DNA from: Variovorax fucosicus
GTDB taxonomy: Bacteria > Pseudomonadota > Gammaproteobacteria > Burkholderiales > Burkholderiaceae_C
Assembly (NCBI RefSeq): GCF_030316825.1
Contig: NZ_JASZYU010000005.1
Span: 244,001 to 308,000, forward strand
DNA length: 64,000 nt
Direction of reading: 5' to 3'
The notes under the pieces were generated by a model. It had not been told where the DNA came from and made no database searches. It was given only the letters and a program-made list of their open reading frames with translations. The translations under genes and the position numbers were made by a program. How positions within the stretch are numbered: position 1 is the stretch's first letter; each line of letters opens with the position of its first letter. Shown piece by piece: positions 34,006 to 42,437 of this stretch.

Positions 34006-35052
34006 ATGACCATCGTTCGCGCCGCTGCCGTCCAGATCGCGCCCGACCTGGAGAACGAGGACGGCACCTTGCACAAGGTGTGCGAGGCCATCGATCAGGC
34101 CGCGTCCAGGGGCGTGCAACTCATCGTGTTCCCCGAGACCTTCCTGCCCTACTACCCGTACTTCTCGTTCGTGCAGCCGCCCGTGCTGCAGGGGCCGGCC
34201 CACATCCGGCTGATGGAGCGCGCGGTGGTGGTGCCGGGGCCGGTGACGCTGGCCGTGGCCGAGCGGGCGCGCGCCCAGGGCATGGTGGTGGTGCTCGGCG
34301 TGAACGAGCGGGACCACGGCAGCCTCTACAACACGCAATTGGTGTTCGACGCCGACGGCAGCCTGCAGCTCAAGCGCCGCAAGATCACGCCGACGTACCA
34401 CGAGCGGATGATCTGGGGCCAGGGCGACGCAGCCGGGCTCAAGGTGGTCGACACCCGGGTCGGCCGCGTCGGCGCGCTGGCCTGCTGGGAGCACTACAAC
34501 CCGCTCGCGCGCTATGCGCTGATGGCGCAGCACGAAGAAATCCACTGCGCGCAGTTTCCCGGCTCGCTGGTCGGCCCGATCTTCGCGGAGCAGATGGAAG
34601 TGACCATCCGCCACCATGCGCTGGAGTCGGGCTGCTTCGTGGTCAACGCCACGGGCTGGCTCACCGACGCGCAGATCACCGCCATCACGCCCGATGCGGG
34701 CCTGCAGAAGGCGCTGCGCGGCGGCTGCCACACCGCAATCGTCTCGCCCGAAGGCAAGCACCTGGCCACGCCGCTCACCGAAGGCGAGGGCATGGTCGTC
34801 GCCGACCTCGACATGGCGCTCATCACCAAGCGCAAACGCATGATGGATTCGGTCGGCCACTACGCGCGGCCCGAGCTGCTGAGCCTGGCCATCAACGACC
34901 GGCCGGCGGCCACGACCTTCGCCATGCCGGCGGCCGCGCCTCTTTGTTCTTCCACCTCTTCCCCCGGGAGCACCCACCATGACCACGACCACCAACCCGT
35001 CGAGCCGCCAGTTGATGACCGAGTTGCAGTCCTTCGGGTTGCGGCTCGCTGA
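34006..35052 (+). CDS. nitC: Nitrilase of the Nit1C cluster (NitC, Nit6803 type)
   Basis: A 348-residue carbon-nitrogen hydrolase. The catalytic triad is visible: E44 in IVFPETFLPYYPYFSF, K126 in LKRRKITPTYHERMIWG, and C160 in GALACWEHYNPLARYA. Relatives include Nit6803, which hydrolyses nitriles to acid and ammonia, and NitC of cyanide-assimilating pseudomonads. The last 25 or so codons overlap the start of the radical SAM gene by 74 bp in a different frame and look like low-complexity tail (THHDHDHQPVEPP). This may be a real overlap or a sequence error near 34950-35050. The natural substrate here is not known. Confidence 0.92.
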   Translation: MTIVRAAAVQIAPDLENEDGTLHKVCEAIDQAASRGVQLIVFPETFLPYYPYFSFVQPPVLQGPAHIRLMERAVVVPGPVTLAVAERARAQGMVVVLGVNERDHGSLYNTQLVFDADGSLQLKRRKITPTYHERMIWGQGDAAGLKVVDTRVGRVGALACWEHYNPLARYALMAQHEEIHCAQFPGSLVGPIFAEQMEVTIRHHALESGCFVVNATGWLTDAQITAITPDAGLQKALRGGCHTAIVSPEGKHLATPLTEGEGMVVADLDMALITKRKRMMDSVGHYARPELLSLAINDRPAATTFAMPAAAPLCSSTSSPGSTHHDHDHQPVEPPVDDRVAVLRVAAR

Positions 35053-36085
35053 CACCGGCGCGGGGGTTGCCAGCCGCCGAGGCGGCGCCGGGCCGTCCGA
35101 CCACAAGGCCGTGACCATCGACGGCCACACGATCATGGTGCCGGTGCACACATCGACCGCCTGGCACTCGCCGTTCACGGCCCAGGCACCGGATGCGATG
35201 GGTGTCAGCACGATCACGCGCGGCACGATCCCGATTGCCAGCATCAGCTTTCCGAAGCAGCCGCGCTTCTATAGCATGCAGACCTTCGACGGCGTGCCGT
35301 ATTCGCACATCGCGACGCTGCACGGCGCCGACGTGCTCGCCACCACGGTGCTGCAAACCTGCATCCGCTACGAGAGCCGCAAGAAGACCTGCAAGTTCTG
35401 CGCGATCGGCCAGTCGCTCGCGGCCGGCCGCACCGTGGCGCGCAAGACGCCCGAGCAGCTCGCCGAGGTGGCGCGCGCCGCGGTGCTGCTCGATGGTGTC
35501 AAGCACATGGTGCTGACCACCGGCACGCCCAACGCCACCGACCGCGGCGCGAAGATCCTGTGCGAGAGCGCGTTCGCGATCAAGGCCGCGGTAGACCTGC
35601 CCATCCAGGGCCAGTGCGAGCCGCCCGATGACGACCAGTGGTTCCACCGCATGCACGCGGCCGGCATCGACACGCTCGGCATGCACCTCGAAGTGGTCAC
35701 GCCCGAAGTGCGCCAGCGCATCATGCCGGGCAAGGCCAGCGTGCCGATCTCGCGCTACATGAGCGCCTTCGAGGCAGCAGTCGGCGTGTTCGGCCGCGGC
35801 CAGGTCAGCACCTACATCCTGGCCGGGCTCGGCGACACGCCCGAAGCGATCCTCGAGATCTGCGACAGGTTGCTGGCACTCGGCGTGTATCCGTTCGTGG
35901 TGCCGTTCGTGCCGATCAGCGGCACGCCGCTGGAAGACCATCCGGCCCCGTCGCCCGCGTTCATGAAGTCGATCCTGCAGCCGCTGGGCCAGAGCCTGTC
36001 GGCCGCGCAACTCAAGTCGAGCGACATCAAGGCCGGCTGCGGCAAATGCGGCGCGTGTTCTTCGCTCTCCGTGTACGAGAACTGA
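34979..36085 (+). CDS. nitD: Radical SAM protein of the Nit1C cluster (MSMEG_0568 family)
   Basis: A 368-residue radical SAM protein. The cluster-binding cysteines are arranged CIRYESRKKTCKFC, that is C128-x9-C138-x2-C141, instead of the common Cx3Cx2C. A further cysteine group, CGKCGAC (C354, C357, C360), ends the protein and could hold an auxiliary iron-sulfur cluster or metal. It reductively cleaves S-adenosylmethionine to start a radical reaction on an unknown substrate. The start ATG 34979 follows GGGAG and lies inside the nitC 3' end; the N terminus MTTTTNPSSRQLMTELQ is typical. nitE follows after three bases. Confidence 0.88.
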   Translation: MTTTTNPSSRQLMTELQSFGLRLADTGAGVASRRGGAGPSDHKAVTIDGHTIMVPVHTSTAWHSPFTAQAPDAMGVSTITRGTIPIASISFPKQPRFYSMQTFDGVPYSHIATLHGADVLATTVLQTCIRYESRKKTCKFCAIGQSLAAGRTVARKTPEQLAEVARAAVLLDGVKHMVLTTGTPNATDRGAKILCESAFAIKAAVDLPIQGQCEPPDDDQWFHRMHAAGIDTLGMHLEVVTPEVRQRIMPGKASVPISRYMSAFEAAVGVFGRGQVSTYILAGLGDTPEAILEICDRLLALGVYPFVVPFVPISGTPLEDHPAPSPAFMKSILQPLGQSLSAAQLKSSDIKAGCGKCGACSSLSVYEN

Positions 36086-36088
36086 GCC

Positions 36089-36646
36089 ATGTCGTGCATC
36101 GATGACACCGTCGAGCCGGTCGTGCAGTACGCGCCCGTCGAATTCCTCGTGCGCGAGGCAGCGCAGGCCTGGGAGCGCGACGGTGCGTACGTGTTGCGCC
36201 GCGCCGTGTTCTGCATCGAACAGGGCATCTTCACGGGCGACGACCGCGACGCGATCGATGACACGGCGCAGTTGCTCGTGGCGATGTCGTGTATCGGCGG
36301 CATGCCGGATCAGGTGGTCGGCACGGTGCGCATCCATTCGCCGGCACCGGGCCTCTGGTGGGGGTCGCGGCTGGCGGTGCACCCGGCGTTCCGCAGCCAG
36401 GGGCATCTGGGGGCTACGCTGATTCGGCTCGCGGTGTCGCGCGCACATGCGCAAGGCTGCGAGACCTTCCTGGCGCATGTGCAGTCGCAGAATGTGCCGC
36501 TGTTCCGCAAGCTCGGGTGGCATTCGCTGGGCGAACTGGCCATCCACGGCCGGGCGCACACCGAAATGCAGGCCGATCTTGGCCGCTACCCGCCGTGCCA
36601 CGATGCCGTCAGCGGCTTCGTCTCGCGAGCCAGGAGCGCGGCGTGA
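36089..36646 (+). CDS. nitE: GNAT-family acyltransferase of the Nit1C cluster (MSMEG_0567/sll0786)
   Basis: A 185-residue GNAT-fold protein. It has the early strand-helix YVLRRAVFCIEQGIF and the acetyl-CoA motif A region WWGSRLAVHPAFRSQGHLGATLI, followed by FRKLGWHSLGEL. It probably acylates an amine intermediate of the cluster pathway; the acyl donor and acceptor are unknown. In some organisms this domain is fused to the AIR-synthase-like protein that follows here. The stop overlaps the next start in a GTGA sequence, which supports close cooperation of the two proteins. Confidence 0.87.
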   Translation: MSCIDDTVEPVVQYAPVEFLVREAAQAWERDGAYVLRRAVFCIEQGIFTGDDRDAIDDTAQLLVAMSCIGGMPDQVVGTVRIHSPAPGLWWGSRLAVHPAFRSQGHLGATLIRLAVSRAHAQGCETFLAHVQSQNVPLFRKLGWHSLGELAIHGRAHTEMQADLGRYPPCHDAVSGFVSRARSAA

Positions 36647-37629
36647 CCTTGTCGCAACTCACGTCGGCCTTGCGCGAGAGCCGGGGCTTTGCGCACAAGC
36701 GCGACATCAGCGACATCGTCTCCGCGCTCGGCCAGGCCCTGCCGGGCGGCATCGATGCGCTGGCGCAGGCGGTGCCGGTGGGCGACGACTGTGCGGCCAT
36801 CCCCGACGGCCAGGGCGGCTACCTGCTGTTCGCCATCGAAGGCCTGGTCGAGGACTTCATCGAGCGCATGCCCTGGTTCGCCGGCTACAGCAGTGTGATG
36901 GTCAACGTGAGCGACATCTATGCGATGGGCGGTCGTCCGACCGCGGTGGTCAATGCGCTCTGGAGCGCCGGCATGGATCCGGCCGGCGAGATGCTCAAGG
37001 GCATGGCCGAAGCCTCTGCGAAGTACGGCGTGCCGATCGTCGGCGGCCACAGCAACAACAGGAGCGCGCGGCCGCAGCTTGCGGTCGCGATCCTCGGCCG
37101 TGCACGGAGGCTGCTGAGCAGCTTCGCGGCAAGGCCCGGCGACCGGCTCGTGATGGCGGTCGACCTGCGCGGCGCCTACCAGGAGCCGTTTCCGTACTGG
37201 AATGCGTCGACCACGGCGCCCGCGGCGCGGCTGAGGGCGGATCTGGAACTGCTGCCCGCGTTGGCCGAGGCTGGCCTCTGCGATGCGGCCAAGGACATCA
37301 GCATGGCCGGTGCCGTCGGCACCGCGTTGATGCTGCTCGAATGCTCGCAGGCCGGCGCGGTGATCGACGTCGACGCCATGCCCCGGCCGGCCGGCGTGCC
37401 GCTGCTGCGCTGGCTCACCTCGTTCCCGAGCTACGGCTTCGTGCTCAGCGTGCGTCCGGACAAGGTCGATGCCGTGCGCTCGCGTTTCATCGCGCGCGGC
37501 CTGGCCTGCGCCGCGGTGGGCGAGGTCGACGACTCGCGCACCTTGGTGCTGCGCCGGGGCGGCGAGCACGCGCTGCTATGGGATCTGAACCGCGACGCTT
37601 TCATCGGCGAGGCGACCGCCCATGCCTGA
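36643..37629 (+). CDS. nitF: AIR synthase-like protein of the Nit1C cluster (sll0787 family)
   Basis: A 328-residue protein with the PurM/SelD/ThiL/HypE ATP-binding fold: VGDDCAAI and VNVSDIYAMGGRPTAVVNAL (metal and ATP region), YGVPIVGGHSNN and AAKDISMAGAVGTALML. These folds phosphorylate or activate an amide, formamidine or carboxylate with ATP. The start is GTG at 36643, overlapping nitE by four bases; it overlaps the glycosyltransferase by eight bases at the 3' end. It is not PurM itself, since purine genes are elsewhere and the sequence is distinct. The substrate is unknown. Confidence 0.86.
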   Translation: MTLSQLTSALRESRGFAHKRDISDIVSALGQALPGGIDALAQAVPVGDDCAAIPDGQGGYLLFAIEGLVEDFIERMPWFAGYSSVMVNVSDIYAMGGRPTAVVNALWSAGMDPAGEMLKGMAEASAKYGVPIVGGHSNNRSARPQLAVAILGRARRLLSSFAARPGDRLVMAVDLRGAYQEPFPYWNASTTAPAARLRADLELLPALAEAGLCDAAKDISMAGAVGTALMLLECSQAGAVIDVDAMPRPAGVPLLRWLTSFPSYGFVLSVRPDKVDAVRSRFIARGLACAAVGEVDDSRTLVLRRGGEHALLWDLNRDAFIGEATAHA

Positions 37630-38818
37630 GCGCGCCCTGAAGATCGGCCTGCTCACCCACTCGGTCAACCCGCGTGGCGGGGTCGTCCACACCCTTGAAC
37701 TCGCGCACGCGCTGCACGATGCGGGGCACGACGTGACGGTGATGGCACCGGCGGCGCCGGGGCAGCGCTTTTTCCGGCCGGTGCGCTGCGCCACGCACCT
37801 GATCCCCGTGGGCGGCACGCCGCACGACATGGTCGAGATGGTGGGCACGCGCATCGAGGCCTTCACCGCGCACCTGTCGGCGCTGCTGGACAAAACGCGT
37901 TTCGACGTACTGCACACGCACGATCCGATCGGCGGCAACGCGCTGGCCAACCTGCAGGACGACGGCCTCATCGAGGGCTTCGTGCGCACCGTGCATCACC
38001 TCGAGGTGTTCGACTCGCCGCAACTGATGTTCTGGCAGGCGCGGGGATTCCGGCGTGCACGGCAGGTGTTCTGCGTGAGCCGGCTGTGGCAGGACATCCT
38101 GGCGCGCCAGCACGGCGTCGATGCCGCCGAAGTGGGAAACGGCGTCGACACCCGGCGCTTCAGCCCGCAGATGCAGCCGGAAGACGCCGCGCTCGCGCAG
38201 CGCCTGGGCGTGCGCACCAATGCGCCCGTCATCGTCGCCGTCGGCGGCGTGGAGGAGCGCAAGAACACGCTACGGCTGCTGCAGGCGTTCGTGCTGCTGC
38301 GCAGCCGGCGGCCCGATGCGCAGCTCGTCATCGCCGGCGGCGCGAGCCTGCTCGACCATGCGCGCTACACGCGTGAGTTCAAGGCATTCGCACAGGCCAG
38401 CGGCATCGCCGTGGGCCCCGAGCAGCCGCTGCTGCTGACCGGCCCGTTGGCCGATACCGACATGCCCGGCCTCTACCGGCTCGCCGATGTGGTCGCGATG
38501 CCCTCGCTCAACGAAGGCTTCGGACTTGTCGTGCTGGAGGCGCTGGCGAGCGGCGTGCCGGTGGTGGTGTCGCGCATTGCGCCGTTCACCGAGTACCTGG
38601 AAGACGGCGATTGCGAATGGGCCGACCCGCAGCACGCCGCTTCCATCGCCGAAGCGCTCGAACGCGCACTGCTGCACGTCGATTCGGCGGCCGTCGCGCG
38701 TTCGGCTGCGCGCCTGGCCCGGCGCTTCAGCTGGGCCGCGAGCGCTGAGCGCCATGCGCTGCTCTACCGCCAGGGCCTGGCCTCGACGCTTCCAAGGCAG
38801 GCTACTGCCGCCTGCTGA
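37622..38818 (+). CDS. GT4 glycosyltransferase of the Nit1C cluster (MSMEG_0565 family)
   Basis: A 398-residue GT-B glycosyltransferase. The N-terminal domain starts KIGLLTHSVNPRGGVVHTLELAHAL with the GG loop of GT4 enzymes. The C-terminal domain has VIVAVGGVEERKNTLRLLQAF and the EGFGLVVLEALASGVPVV EX7E nucleotide-sugar motif, split here from SLN-E. It overlaps nitF by eight bases. Its place in the cluster suggests that the end product carries a sugar, or that the acceptor is a small molecule. Donor and acceptor cannot be read from the sequence. Confidence 0.85.
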   Translation: MPERALKIGLLTHSVNPRGGVVHTLELAHALHDAGHDVTVMAPAAPGQRFFRPVRCATHLIPVGGTPHDMVEMVGTRIEAFTAHLSALLDKTRFDVLHTHDPIGGNALANLQDDGLIEGFVRTVHHLEVFDSPQLMFWQARGFRRARQVFCVSRLWQDILARQHGVDAAEVGNGVDTRRFSPQMQPEDAALAQRLGVRTNAPVIVAVGGVEERKNTLRLLQAFVLLRSRRPDAQLVIAGGASLLDHARYTREFKAFAQASGIAVGPEQPLLLTGPLADTDMPGLYRLADVVAMPSLNEGFGLVVLEALASGVPVVVSRIAPFTEYLEDGDCEWADPQHAASIAEALERALLHVDSAAVARSAARLARRFSWAASAERHALLYRQGLASTLPRQATAAC

Positions 38819-38841
38819 ACCACCAACCAGAGACCGTCGCC

Positions 38842-39126
38842 ATGCCCGTCATGCATTTCCACGTCCGCTGGCCCGACCAGAGCGAAACGCGCTGCTATTC
38901 GCCGTCGCTGGTGGTGGCGGACTACCTCACGCCCGGTGCCAGCTACCCGCTGCCCGATTTCCTCCAGCGTACGCGCGACGCACTCGGCATCGCTTCCGAA
39001 CGCGTGCGCGCGAAGTACGGCTTCGCCTGCGCGCAGGCGCTCGGCCAGCTCGCGGAGATCGAGCACATCGCCAGCCGCTTCGGCGGCCAGGCCGATGCGC
39101 AGGTCACCGTGACAGCGTTCGACTGA
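38842..39126 (+). CDS. Nit1C cluster small protein, MSMEG_0570 family
   Basis: A 94-residue conserved protein of the MSMEG_0570 nitrogen-starvation response family; it probably occupies the position called nitG in pseudomonads. It begins MPVMHFHVRWPDQSETRCYSP, a short beta-strand start, and continues into a helical part (LPDFLQRTRDALGIASERVRAKYGFACAQAL). That part resembles small acidic carrier or adaptor proteins, but no phosphopantetheine serine motif is present. It lies 23 bp after the glycosyltransferase and 26 bp before nitH. Function is unknown. Confidence 0.8.
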   Translation: MPVMHFHVRWPDQSETRCYSPSLVVADYLTPGASYPLPDFLQRTRDALGIASERVRAKYGFACAQALGQLAEIEHIASRFGGQADAQVTVTAFD

Positions 39127-39152
39127 TCCACACCCTTGTTCCCGAGGCTTCC

Positions 39153-40439
39153 ATGTCCACCACCACCCACTACAGCGTCGTCATCATCGGCGGCGGCCAG
39201 TCCGGCCTGTCCCTGAGCCACTGCCTGCAGCAGCGCGGCATCGACCATCTCGTGATCGAAAAGCGCAGCCTGGTTCACAGCTGGCGTACCCAGCGCTGGG
39301 ACTCGTTCTGCCTGGTCACGCCCAACTGGCAGTGCAACCTGCCAGGCTGGTCGTACAGCGGCAGCGATCCGCACGGCTTCATGGTCAAGGACGAGATCAA
39401 CGCCTGGCTGGCTGGCTTCGTCGAGCAGGTGCAGGCACCGGCGCTCGAAGGCGTAACGGTGCAGAAGGTTTCGCGCGCCGGCGCCGCCGACATGTTCCTG
39501 GTCGAGACCACGGCCGGGCATTTCACCGCCGGCCAGGTGGTCGTGGCCTCGGGCGGCTATCACAAGCCCGTGGTGCCGCGCATGGCCGAGCGGCTGCCGG
39601 CCACGGTCGTGCAGTACCACTCGGCCCAGTACCGCAATCCGGCGCAACTGCCCGAGGGCGCGGTGCTCGTGGTGGGCTGCGGCCAGTCGGGCGCGCAGAT
39701 TGCGGAAGACCTGCACCTGGCCGGCCGCAAGGTGTTCCTGGCGACCGGCAACGCGCCGCGCTGCGCGCGCTTCTACCGCGGCAAGGACGTGGTCGACTGG
39801 CTGGCCGACATGAACTACTACGACATGCCCGTCACCTCGCACCCGCTGCGCGAAGGCGTGCGCGACAACACCAACCACTACGTGACCGGCCGCGACGGTG
39901 GGCGCGACATCGACCTGCGCCGATTCGCGCTCGAAGGCATGGAACTGTTCGGCCTGCTGACCGGCATGGAAGGCGACGCGCTGCAGTTTCAGCCCAACCT
40001 GCGCGAGCACCTCGATCACGCGGATCAGATCTTCAATGGCATCAATGCGTCGATCGACAAGTACATCGCCGCGAACGGCATCGAGGCACCGCCCGGCGGG
40101 CCCTATATGCCGGTATGGGAGCCGGAAGAAGAGCGCACCACACTGAGCCTGCGCGCATCGGGCATCACCAGCGTGGTCTGGTGCATCGGCTTCCTGCCCG
40201 ATTTCGCCTGGGTCGACGCCCCGGTCTTCAACGGCCGCGGCGACCCGGTGCATCTGCGCGGCGTGACGCGGGAGCCGGGCCTGTATTTTCTCGGTCTGCC
40301 GTGGCTGCACACCTGGGGCTCGGGTCGCTTCTCGGGCGTGGCGCGGGATGCGGACCATCTGGCGGAGCGGATTGCGGCGCGGCGCCCGGGTGGCGCGGCT
40401 GCGGTCGTCGCGGTCCAGGCGGCGGCCGCCTCAGCCTGA
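39153..40439 (+). CDS. nitH: Flavin-dependent oxidoreductase of the Nit1C cluster (MSMEG_0569 family)
   Basis: A 428-residue two-dinucleotide-domain flavoprotein. FAD binding is at IIGGGQSGLSLS (G13, G15, G18) and a second Rossmann motif for NAD(P)H lies at VVGCGQSGAQIAEDL near residue 174. It resembles class B flavoprotein monooxygenases that hydroxylate nitrogen or insert oxygen, and SFCLVTPNWQCNLPGW is a family-specific segment. It ends the cluster, overlapping the convergent exostosin-like gene by nine bases. An oxygenating role on the cluster's nitrogen compound is plausible but not shown. Confidence 0.87.
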   Translation: MSTTTHYSVVIIGGGQSGLSLSHCLQQRGIDHLVIEKRSLVHSWRTQRWDSFCLVTPNWQCNLPGWSYSGSDPHGFMVKDEINAWLAGFVEQVQAPALEGVTVQKVSRAGAADMFLVETTAGHFTAGQVVVASGGYHKPVVPRMAERLPATVVQYHSAQYRNPAQLPEGAVLVVGCGQSGAQIAEDLHLAGRKVFLATGNAPRCARFYRGKDVVDWLADMNYYDMPVTSHPLREGVRDNTNHYVTGRDGGRDIDLRRFALEGMELFGLLTGMEGDALQFQPNLREHLDHADQIFNGINASIDKYIAANGIEAPPGGPYMPVWEPEEERTTLSLRASGITSVVWCIGFLPDFAWVDAPVFNGRGDPVHLRGVTREPGLYFLGLPWLHTWGSGRFSGVARDADHLAERIAARRPGGAAAVVAVQAAAASA

Positions 40440-41447
40440 CGCAGGGGCGCCCGCGCCCGGGGCTTTTTTGAGAAGCGACTTCAGCTTTCTCTTGGCGACC
40501 CTCAACTTGTTTCGCACATAGAGGTTTCGCAGGTCGGACGCCATCAGTGCGAGATAAGGGTTTCGTTGGGACGCCCCCTGCTTCTTCTCGTTGCGGATCA
40601 GCTGGATGGACTCGACCAGATAGTGGAAGGCATGCGGCCGGTCGACATATTGCTCCCAGGCCTCGCGTGCCCGGCGGCCAAGTTCTGCATAGGGTTTGTC
40701 GGCCAGTATTCGCGGAAGCTCGTCGAGCTGGCTCTCTTTCACCCGGATGCTGAACGTGTCCCAGGGAATGAAGGGCGGCGCAACCCAGTCGTCCGAAATG
40801 ATCACGGGGCAGCGCCCCAGTTCCATCGCTTCGAACAGGCGGTAGGTGCTCGGGCCAATACCCCGGGGCGCGAGGATGAAGCGGCTGCGTGCGCAGGTTT
40901 CGACGTACTCGGTCTCGTAGCGGGCGCGCTCCTCGGGCCCCAGCTGCCATGCGTAGCGGCCGGCCGTGTCGACCACCTGCGTGTTCGGAACCTTGGCGTG
41001 CAGGATTCGATCGCGCACCGCGCAGTTGTAGGCGCCGACAAATGAATAGAGGAGATCCTGCTCCACCCGCAGGTCGCGGGCATGGGTCACTGCCTTGTTT
41101 TCCTCGATGCGCGCCAGGTACACGCCGCCCGCTGACAGTCCGGCCCTGTGATGGGGCGCCCGAATGGAAGGGTAGACCCCTTGCACGAGCGGAAAAGCGT
41201 AGTCCCAGTCGTGATACAGATAGGTCTTCTCGGGATGGCGCCGCCGCAGCGGATGCCAGAAGACTCTCTCCATGAACATGTCCTGCCCCGGATGGCCTTC
41301 CATGAACAGGATCGCGTGGGCCGAGTCGGGGTCGTCGGTGATCGTATGCTGCCCGTGGACGTCGAGCTTGGCCGACTCGCGCAGCCAATCGGCTGCAAAG
41401 TTGCCCCATACGTCTTCAGGGTACGCAGATACAACGTGGAGTTTCAT
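40431..41447 (-). CDS. Exostosin-family glycosyltransferase-like protein
   Basis: A 338-residue protein with the exostosin/GT47-like C-terminal region: SRFILAPRGIGPSTYRLFEAMELGRCPVIISDDWVAPPF in several short motifs, the typical sugar-nucleotide pocket of this family. The N-terminal half has no recognised domain beyond an acceptor-type Rossmann fold. The C terminus is lysine-rich. In bacteria such proteins build surface polysaccharide or modify glycans. It is convergent with nitH and overlaps it by nine bases, so it is probably not part of the Nit1C unit. The target is unknown. Confidence 0.75.
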   Translation of the reverse strand: MKLHVVSAYPEDVWGNFAADWLRESAKLDVHGQHTITDDPDSAHAILFMEGHPGQDMFMERVFWHPLRRRHPEKTYLYHDWDYAFPLVQGVYPSIRAPHHRAGLSAGGVYLARIEENKAVTHARDLRVEQDLLYSFVGAYNCAVRDRILHAKVPNTQVVDTAGRYAWQLGPEERARYETEYVETCARSRFILAPRGIGPSTYRLFEAMELGRCPVIISDDWVAPPFIPWDTFSIRVKESQLDELPRILADKPYAELGRRAREAWEQYVDRPHAFHYLVESIQLIRNEKKQGASQRNPYLALMASDLRNLYVRNKLRVAKRKLKSLLKKAPGAGAPASG

Positions 41448-41589
41448 GCTGGATCCTGAGTGAGGGAAGGTGCAGGCAGCATGCTGCCGATGTGCAATGG
41501 AGTGGGGTGCCGATCTGGTTTCCCCAGACCCGCAGGTTCGGATCGCGATCGCTTGACGACCGCCTTCGGCGCGACCGCCGACAAAGTGC

Positions 41590-41895
41590 CTAGAGCGTGT
41601 CGCCCTTGCCTTGATCCCGATCCTTGCCAGCCCGCTCCAGGAGCCCCCGCGACATCGGCTCCCCCTCGTCGCGGATCCTTGTCCTGGCGCTGAAGATGTC
41701 TTCTGCCTGGATCTGTTCCACGACGATCAGCGGCGACTGGCGCTCCGGCGGTCGCTCAACGGAAGGGTTGCCGCAAGGGCGATCCGTCATGATGATTCGG
41801 CCTCTCGCATCCCTGCACTGATTCACCGGGTCGGCGAAGACGGGGGCGAACGCGCCGAAAACTGCGACGCAGGTAAGTAAGCGTAAAGTATTCAT
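41590..41895 (-). CDS. Small secreted protein, DUF4124-like
   Basis: A 101-residue protein. Residues 1-21 (MNTLRLLTCVAVFGAFAPVFA) form a signal peptide with an AxA-like cleavage site. The next part, VNQCRDARGRIIMTDRPCG, resembles the DUF4124 beta-hairpin found in many short periplasmic proteobacterial proteins, here with two cysteines that could form a disulfide. The charged C-terminal half shows no domain. ATG 41895 is chosen because it starts the signal peptide; an upstream ATG at 41949 would bury it. Role unknown. Confidence 0.65.
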   Translation of the reverse strand: MNTLRLLTCVAVFGAFAPVFADPVNQCRDARGRIIMTDRPCGNPSVERPPERQSPLIVVEQIQAEDIFSARTRIRDEGEPMSRGLLERAGKDRDQGKGDTL

Positions 41896-41975
41896 GCTCA
41901 GATGATAGGCCGTCGCAGCGAGTGCGCAATAGCCAATAGCTGAATACATGGCCTCCCGGCACTATGGCTGGCGGA

Positions 41976-42437
41976 CTATGGCTTGCCGCCAGACAGCTGG
42001 CCAAAGCGTTGATAGACGGCAGCCTTGATTTTTCTGATTTCCGTCATCGCATCCGATTTGGGTGGCACCCGGCCCGCGAGAACCGCTATCGCGTGGTCGG
42101 CCAGATCTTTCGAGGCCTGGGCGTCTTCCGCACAACGCTGCAACTCCTGCTGACGCTCGCTGTATGGCACCTGGGAAGAGTCCTTCATGAGCGCCTCGCA
42201 CACGCGAAGCGAAGCCGCTGCGGCGGCCAGGCTCATATGCACACCTGCGCGAACGCGATTGCCGTAGGCGATCTCTTCCTCGTTCCGCAGCTCGGCTTCC
42301 TGTGCGGCCGGCGGCAATCCGCCAATGTCTGTCGGCGCGAAATAGGGAACGGCCGACGTGGCGTGGGATCGCCCGCTGATGGCCTGCTCGACCAGGGCCA
42401 GCGCCTTTTGGACTGTTCCGAGATCTGGTGATTCCAT
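41976..42437 (-). CDS. Hypothetical protein, helical
   Basis: A 153-residue protein that I do not recognise. It starts MESPDLGTVQKALALVEQ after a strong AGGAGGAG ribosome site, which decides the start. It is predicted to be mainly helical (AAAASLRVCEALMKDSS, ERQQELQRCAEDAQASKDLADHAIAVLAG), with no signal peptide or membrane helix. It lies in the same direction as the small secreted protein downstream (80 bp) and 209 bp after the efflux channel gene. Confidence 0.6.
   Translation of the reverse strand: MESPDLGTVQKALALVEQAISGRSHATSAVPYFAPTDIGGLPPAAQEAELRNEEEIAYGNRVRAGVHMSLAAAAASLRVCEALMKDSSQVPYSERQQELQRCAEDAQASKDLADHAIAVLAGRVPPKSDAMTEIRKIKAAVYQRFGQLSGGKP

Noticed and set aside
40449..40472. 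GC-rich stem before a T run after nitH, as a plus-strand terminator
   Set aside because: The T run is clear but the best stem is about four bases and lies in coding sequence of the convergent gene; too weak to list.
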